Assembly (NCBI GenBank): GCA_903813345.2
Contig: CAIIXF020000012.1
Location: 13,992,932-14,056,931, forward strand
From: Owenia fusiformis
Lineage: Eukaryota; Annelida; Polychaeta; Sabellida; Oweniidae
Length of the DNA stretch: 64,000 bases
Direction of reading: 5' to 3'
The translations under genes and the position numbers were made by a program. Shown piece by piece: positions 58,401-64,000 of the stretch. The notes beneath the pieces were generated by a model. That model made no database searches. It was given only the letters and a program-made list of their open reading frames with translations, and was not told where the DNA came from. Each line of letters opens with the position of its first letter. Within the stretch, counting starts at the first letter, position 1.

Positions 58401-61400
58401 TTCATTCCATTTCATGAAAGATCCACATGTATTAACATTTATAATAAAGCATGTGTATAATAACCTCCAATTAATCAATTTTTCAGTATATCGGCACTTC
58501 AATGGTTATGTAATGCAGATAAGAAGTCACACCACCCTCCTAAGCGACTACACAAATTCTTCAGTACTTTATATGCAGCAATGGTATGTACAACTAATAA
58601 CATATCCAAGGATTTATGGCTTTATGGAAAGGGTAAAATCAAACAACAATTCTTCCCTGTTTACTAGTTTTATCCAAAAATAGGTATCATCAAAGAATCA
58701 CCAAACAGTGGAATTTTAATAAGAAATATTCTTGGAGGGTAGGCCCATTTTGGCCCCCTATATAGCTACCAGTCTGCCTGTGTATTCATCTTGATTTATT
58801 TCTCAGTTTACCATGTTTTATTTCAAAGTATAAAAGGGGAATATTTTTCACTGGAATTGCTCTGACAATTTAGATCCATTCTACACAAATTTTATTTAAA
58901 AAAATGTGTATTGTGTGTGTACTGTAGTTTGATTTTAAAATTTCAAAAACAGCTACGATTTAAAAATTCTCTGGTATCAAATCTCTTAAGTATATAAGAG
59001 GTTAAATCAAGTTTCAGATTAGGGCAGAGACCCAAACACCATGACCTTCAATGTCCATCGACCATCATGTCAGTGACCTTGACCTTGACCTTTTCTTTCA
59101 GAGCAGGGGTAGTAGAGCAGTATTCCAATTATATCCTGAAAATAGTCTCCAACTTGAAATGATTACACAGCAAGCAATGAAGGCAGGTTTCACAGGGGGC
59201 CTTGTAGTAGACTATCCCAACAGTTCAAAAGCTAAAAAGTAAGTATGAAAGGCATGTTTCTTGTGTTAGTTATTTCCAATAACCCTATTTGAACTGTACA
59301 GGCCTGTATTACATACCTAGCGAAGCATTTGTATGGAAGTCAATGGGAAAGTTAGCGAGCTATATCCACCGATATTGCCCGATTACCCCGATATAGCCCG
59401 CTTACCTCGTTTTGATATTAGATTTCTTTAATAACCATGATAATATCATGATATCACGTCATTGATACAAAGTAACCATGGGAACAAAGGCATGTAATAC
59501 ATCAGTTATGTCACTATGACGTGAAATATGCCTTCGTTCTTGCCCAAATATAGAGCCTCCCAAGGTCGGCCTATATTGGGAGAACTCAGGCATATTTCAC
59601 GTCATAGTGACATAACCTCTAAGTATTACATACCTAGTAGTGAAGCATTTGTGTGGAATTCAATGGAAAAGTAAGTAGGCTATATCCACCGATACTGCTG
59701 ATTACACCAATATTGCCCTCTTTCTTTAATAACCATAACAATATCATGATGTCATGTGTCGTTTCCATCAAATTTTTTCTCACACAGTTGTGTGACATCA
59801 TTGATACAAAATAGCCATGGGAATAAAGGTAATACATCAGTTGTGTCACTATCACATAAAATATGCCTTCGTTCTTGCCCAAATATAGAGCCTCCCAAGG
59901 TGGGCCTATATTGGGAGAACTCAGGCATATTTCATGTCGTAGTGACATAACCTCTAAGTATAGTCAGCTTTTATTCATTACCATGACAATATCATGACAT
60001 CATGTGTGACATCATTAAAACAATGTAGCCATGGAAATAATGGTTTATAATACATCAACAATGTAACTAAAACATGAAATATGGCTTCAATCCCTTAGTC
60101 AGCCTATAATGGTAGAACCAAGGCAATTCCCAAGTCATAGCTACATAACCTTTATTGTAATAATGATTTTATGTGATCACTCTTATGTATATTTTCCATA
60201 CTAGTCATTCTTCTTCTTTTACCATAAATGACCTTAATTGTGTCCTTCCAGAATATTCCTTTGTCTAATGACAGGTGGTACTTCACAAGAGTTGCCCAAG
60301 GGTCTAGGTACAGACGATGCACAGATAAATAGAAATGAAATTCAATTTGGTGATAAAAGGTAATAAAAATAGTATTTGTACACTCCCCTCCATAAATTTG
60401 GCAACTGGATGTCACAAAATTAAGATTCACGTCTTGACAGGTTTTGATATGCTATCCAGTAAAAACATTCAGTTGCCAAAATTATTGAGTGAAGTGTATG
60501 TGCCAGGCTCTTGATATTTTAGATTAACCCCCCCCCCCCGAAGCCTCTAACATTCCCTGCCATTAATATTATGTCCTTATCTATTGTATTTTCATTGTTT
60601 CCATTTTTATATGTTTTGTATATTGCCGACAATGTTGAATAACGTAGGCAATAATATTGTAATGTATTTTATGTTATATATGGAATAAATGAGAAATTGA
60701 AAAAAAAAGTGTATGTGCTGATTGAATTTTTACATTGCATATTTTCTCACTCTATAGATATTTAATGTGAAAAAAGGGGTTTTTAATCAGTAAGGGAAAT
60801 CCTGTTGTTTTTCTGCTTTCAAATGCTAAGTAGAAAAAAAAGAAGTGAAATTAGTCAGGAATAACGTAAACAGGCATGTTTTAGTCATTCGTCAATACTC
60901 TTGATTGGATATCAGAAATTATGAAAATAAATTGACATTTTCGCTCACTCTGTATTTTGAGATCTCTGAATCTGATCTCTAAGGGTTTGTACAGAACACT
61001 TTCCTCAGACGTCAGATACCCTATTGTTTTTAGCTCACATGTGAGTATAAAAGTTAAATAAAGGCATTTCCCCTTTTTTTCAGGGAAAGAATAAAGAATG
61101 CTCGTGGTAAAAGTTTAAAAAAGAGTCGAGACTGGATACAAGAGAAAAAAGAACGAAGACGCAGACAAGGAAGGTACAGATACTTGAAATATATTTTCCT
61201 GTAATGCTATGTTACTGTGTTATGCAGCAGCTAGTTTCACTAACTTCCAATAATAATGTACCAGCATTAAATGTGATAGAGCATGAACAAAAGCAACTTA
61301 GAATATGGCAATCCTATTTCAAATCGTTACCACTTATATGCCACTTATTTTCTACTTTTATATCCTGATCCAAATATGCCCGCCAGTCTTAACGAAAAAC

Positions 61401-61625
61401 TTCAATAAGAATCAGTACAGTTTATCTTGTTTGATTAAATAGAATACCATCGCAGAATTTGGCTGATAAAACGAGAGTAAATGTATCATAAATTATCTAA
61501 TGAAATTACAGTGTACACAATATCCATAGATTAAATACAGATAAAAAGCAATCTCTTTTTTTGTCTGCAGGGAAACAAGACCAGATTCAAAGTTTACAGG
61601 AAGGAAACGGAAACCAAAATTCTAG
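55459..61625 (+). CDS. BUD23: 18S rRNA (guanine-N7)-methyltransferase BUD23
   Basis: Ten exons, all with GT-AG borders and consistent phase: 55459-55503, 55597-55634, 56389-56481, 56857-56939, 57505-57601, 58487-58583, 59102-59238, 60252-60359, 61084-61173, 61571-61625. They give 280 residues (human 281). It starts [15 protein letters not shown] and ends GRKRKPKF. It has the SAM-binding motif LDIGCGSGLSG (G59, G61, G63), acidic D80 in [32 protein letters not shown] and [12 protein letters not shown], and a basic C-terminal tail ([10 protein letters not shown]) for nuclear or nucleolar targeting. With TRMT112 the family N7-methylates a guanine of 18S rRNA and aids small-subunit export. Introns carry a tRNA-derived SINE (intron 3) and tandem palindromes (intron 7). 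No lesion seen; expected to be functional. Confidence 0.95.
56539..56637 (-). mobile_element. tRNA-derived SINE head in BUD23 intron 3
   Basis: On the minus strand, AGTTGGCCGAGAGG resembles a type 2 tRNA (Leu/Ser) A box and GCGAGTTCGAGACGC resembles a B box about 60 bp further on. The acceptor stem does not pair well, so this is a SINE head or tRNA relic rather than a working tRNA gene. Confidence 0.65.
59300..60145. repeat. Three tandem palindrome-bearing units in BUD23 intron 7
   Basis: A unit of about 320 bp occurs at about 59310-59630 and 59630-59960, with a shorter diverged one to 60145. Each includes GTCACTATGACGTGAAATAT paired with its complement about 70 bp later, a MITE-like hairpin, plus an ACCATGACAATATCATGA flank. 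Confidence 0.75.
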
Positions 61626-62338
61626 AGACACTCGGGAGTTAGAGGATATTTTAGTCGCTCGACATAAGAAAAGACATTGCAGTATTAGATCTGAAGGTTT
61701 ATGGACTACAACTGTGGAAGTTGTTTCGTGTCAACTTATTCAAAAATTTCATGGTGGTCATGTATTCAAATGTGAAATAGAGTGGAAAAGAGTGGAATCA
61801 GCAAGGAATAAATTAAACAGGCATGAAGTGAACACTCTAAAGTGAACACTCTAAATTGTGTAGAAAGTTCAGTCAATGAGCAAATCTTTGTCTTCTTCTT
61901 TTGGAAAAGTTTTGGAGGACTGTGTTTTGAAGGATGATTTTCCACCTGTAATGTCTATCAATACGTACTGTATGCAGTATTTTGTTGACTGTACCAAAGG
62001 TGGACTGAGGTACAGTAAATGAATCTATTAAGAAATGCTATCATCATCATCATCATCATCATCGATTCATCATCATATTTAGGAGGGTGAGGTGTAATAC
62101 TGTGTTATTCCTCCCTTCTGATCATTTGTTGGTTACATGACATATTTTTGTTGACAGTGCTATTGTCTTGTCTCCAAAATTATTTGTACAGTAATAGGCT
62201 GACATGTATATGTAAAAAATGTAACTACTGAAGACTGTTATAATACAATATAGTAGTACATATACTTTAGTATACACTAAATGCTGTTGTTTAATGTTGA
62301 TTTGTTAAGTCTATAAATTTGGATATGCAAAGAATAAA
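61626..62338 (+). other. BUD23 3' UTR (probable)
   Basis: Non-coding sequence after the stop. AATAAA occurs at 61807-61812 and 62333-62338, either of which could be the polyadenylation signal. It holds an (ATC)n microsatellite near 62040-62064. The open frame reaching 61845 is the last exon read in another phase. Confidence 0.6.
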
Positions 62339-62497
62339 AAAACAATAACACAATAAAACATGTTTATTAACTTATTCAGTTATAACAAATGCATGCTAGG
62401 AGGACAGTGTGCCAAATAATTTACATTGATATGAAAAGCGGTTTCACCTCAGGAGTGCTAAGAAAGGATATTGTATCAAAAAAGACTAGATGCATGT

Positions 62498-62698
62498 CAG
62501 GCCCGTAGCCAGGGGGGGTTCGCAGGGTTCAGGCGAACCCCCCCCCCCTGGCCAAAAATTCTTTCAAAATCATGCAGTTTTTCACTATTTTGAGCACTTC
62601 TCTAGTGATTTTATGCATATTTGGGCCAAAATTGTCAAATGTGAACCCCCCCTGTAAATTTTTGAAAACTGAACCCCCCCTTGGGAAATCCGGGCCTG
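62498..62698. mobile_element. CAGGCCCGTAGCC MITE, copy 2
   Basis: 201 bp, reverse orientation of 27826-28024. Left end CAGGCCCGTAGCCAGGG, right end CGGGCCTG, TSD CATGT (62493-62497, 62699-62703). Confidence 0.85.
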
Positions 62699-62703
62699 CA
62701 TGT

Positions 62704-64000
62704 ACAAATAATTCTGACACTAATATTCCTCATAGAGTCCATGATATGAGATCAAACAGATACATGTTACATGTTTTATCAGTCTATCAATGTCATTTCC
62801 TTAACACATTTTAAATAGTATAAGACTATCAATCTCAGATAGGTTATGCGAAAATTGATCCATATAAATCTATTGATAATTAGAGTTTAGGAGTATTTTT
62901 GTTTTCTGCCATGTTTTCTGACGCTAGGTATCCATTGCTTACAGTCCTGACAACTTGGTAATCACTATAATCCTATAATCACTAATCAATGATGATTGCA
63001 CAGATTCTCAACTCAAGTAATTTATATCCACACTGACCATTTGAGCTGAAACTGACTAATACCTGAACAAAAATGAATATGAACTTCTGGTCAGGAGATG
63101 AGCATAGATACTGAGGAATAACATTTTACATGTACCTTGTAGATCTAATGGAATGAGAAACTTTCCATCAAGTGGCGACATCTATTTTCCTTACTTCATG
63201 GGAAGCAATGCAGTTCTGTCGGGTTACCTTAACATTATTTATCTAAATGTTGTCTTTTTAAGTGCAGGTGAAAATTATCTGTACAAAAGAAGAATGGGAG
63301 GAGGGATGCTGAGAATAAAATCAGAGCAAATATTTTACACTTTCAGTGTCACTTTAAATAAAGTATATAACAAAAATAAGTATAAACCTTTTCGAATGCA
63401 GAACCTAATTATGACAGGATATCTCTAAATGAAAAATTGTACCAGGGTGGGGAGATTGCAACGTAGAGGGTATAGGGTCAACTTGTGGGTTCTTGGCACA
63501 ATGACAATCAAGAGGCGCCCATAGAGTACCATAGAGCATAAGTGTACACTTATTCATTGCCTAGTTCATTGGCTCAAAGTTTCTTTCAAGGGGGGTTGTG
63601 TTCTTTGGCCAGCTAATTGCTTTCCTGGCATACCTGCGGCTTTATAGGTTTTATGCAGTGTAATAGTATCAGACCTAGGTATAAAATTGGCAAAAATAGC
63701 AAAGAAGTCACTTTAAATTTAGAAACATTGACGTCAGAGATTTTTGGCCAAATGGTAATGCACGTGACTTATACTGACCAATCAGAATTCACCACATTCT
63801 ATCTTGGACGAGTCCAACACGTCATCCTTGTTTTCTGATGAAATTATTTATCGAATAATTCGTTACCTTTCCATTATATCATACATTTAATTGCACGATT
63901 GAAAGCATAATATTTATATCTTTGTCTTCGATGATTATTGCTGCAAAGTAAGGACGAATTATAGTGAAATTTGAGGGAGATAATATTTCTATCGCAACAC
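62704..64000. other. Unassigned DNA at window end
   Basis: I found no exon with convincing borders and no repeat edge. Short open frames here show no recognised similarity. Confidence 0.4.

Noticed and set aside
61561-61845. 94-codon frame near the end of BUD23
   Set aside because: It is the last BUD23 exon and 3' UTR read in another phase; the correct phase ends with GRKRKPKF and a stop at 61623-61625.

Overview
The window is AT-rich animal nuclear DNA: GT-AG introns, single-exon TRIM-NHL and C2H2 zinc-finger genes, and a very dense load of nested transposable elements. A CR1/L2-like retrotransposon with a 2A motif and the mix of TE families suggest a marine invertebrate, perhaps a non-vertebrate deuterostome (hemichordate, echinoderm or cephalochordate type). 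I cannot prove the species.

Layout. (1) 1-9142 is the 5' end of a C2H2 zinc-finger gene (minus strand) plus its upstream flank. It is a duplicate of the zinc-finger locus and flank at about 39.8-48.9 kb. The first copy carries several extra insertions for which the second copy shows the empty sites. (2) 11.5-13.5 kb holds an intronless TRIM-NHL gene with one in-frame TGA. (3) 14.4-20.7 kb is a 2A-bearing non-LTR retrotransposon broken by a 534-bp foldback element exactly at the 2A motif and by a 5.1-kb Mutator-like element. The latter itself contains three further insertions, one of which carries a G-rich minisatellite. (4) 21.2-35.9 kb is a second non-LTR retrotransposon on the minus strand. 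Its reverse transcriptase is split by an 11.3-kb element whose two ends are long tandem arrays (190 bp and about 119 bp) rich in ACGT. (5) 39.8-46.1 kb is an array of about 75 C2H2 fingers of 84 bp each: the first ~47 are largely open apart from frameshifts, the rest decayed. (6) 51.3-61.6 kb holds two conserved housekeeping genes head to head: DNAJC30 (one exon, minus) and BUD23 (ten exons, plus, fully assembled here). The same pair is adjacent in the human Williams-Beuren region. The remainder to 64 kb is a 3' UTR, one MITE and unassigned DNA.

How it fits together. The real genes are the TRIM-NHL gene, the zinc-finger locus, DNAJC30 and BUD23; nearly everything else is mobile DNA. Many element borders could be set to the base from target-site duplications (TSDs) together with an uninterrupted paralogue or an interrupted reading frame. 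Superfamily names given from TSD length and terminal bases are inferences, because no intact transposase was found.
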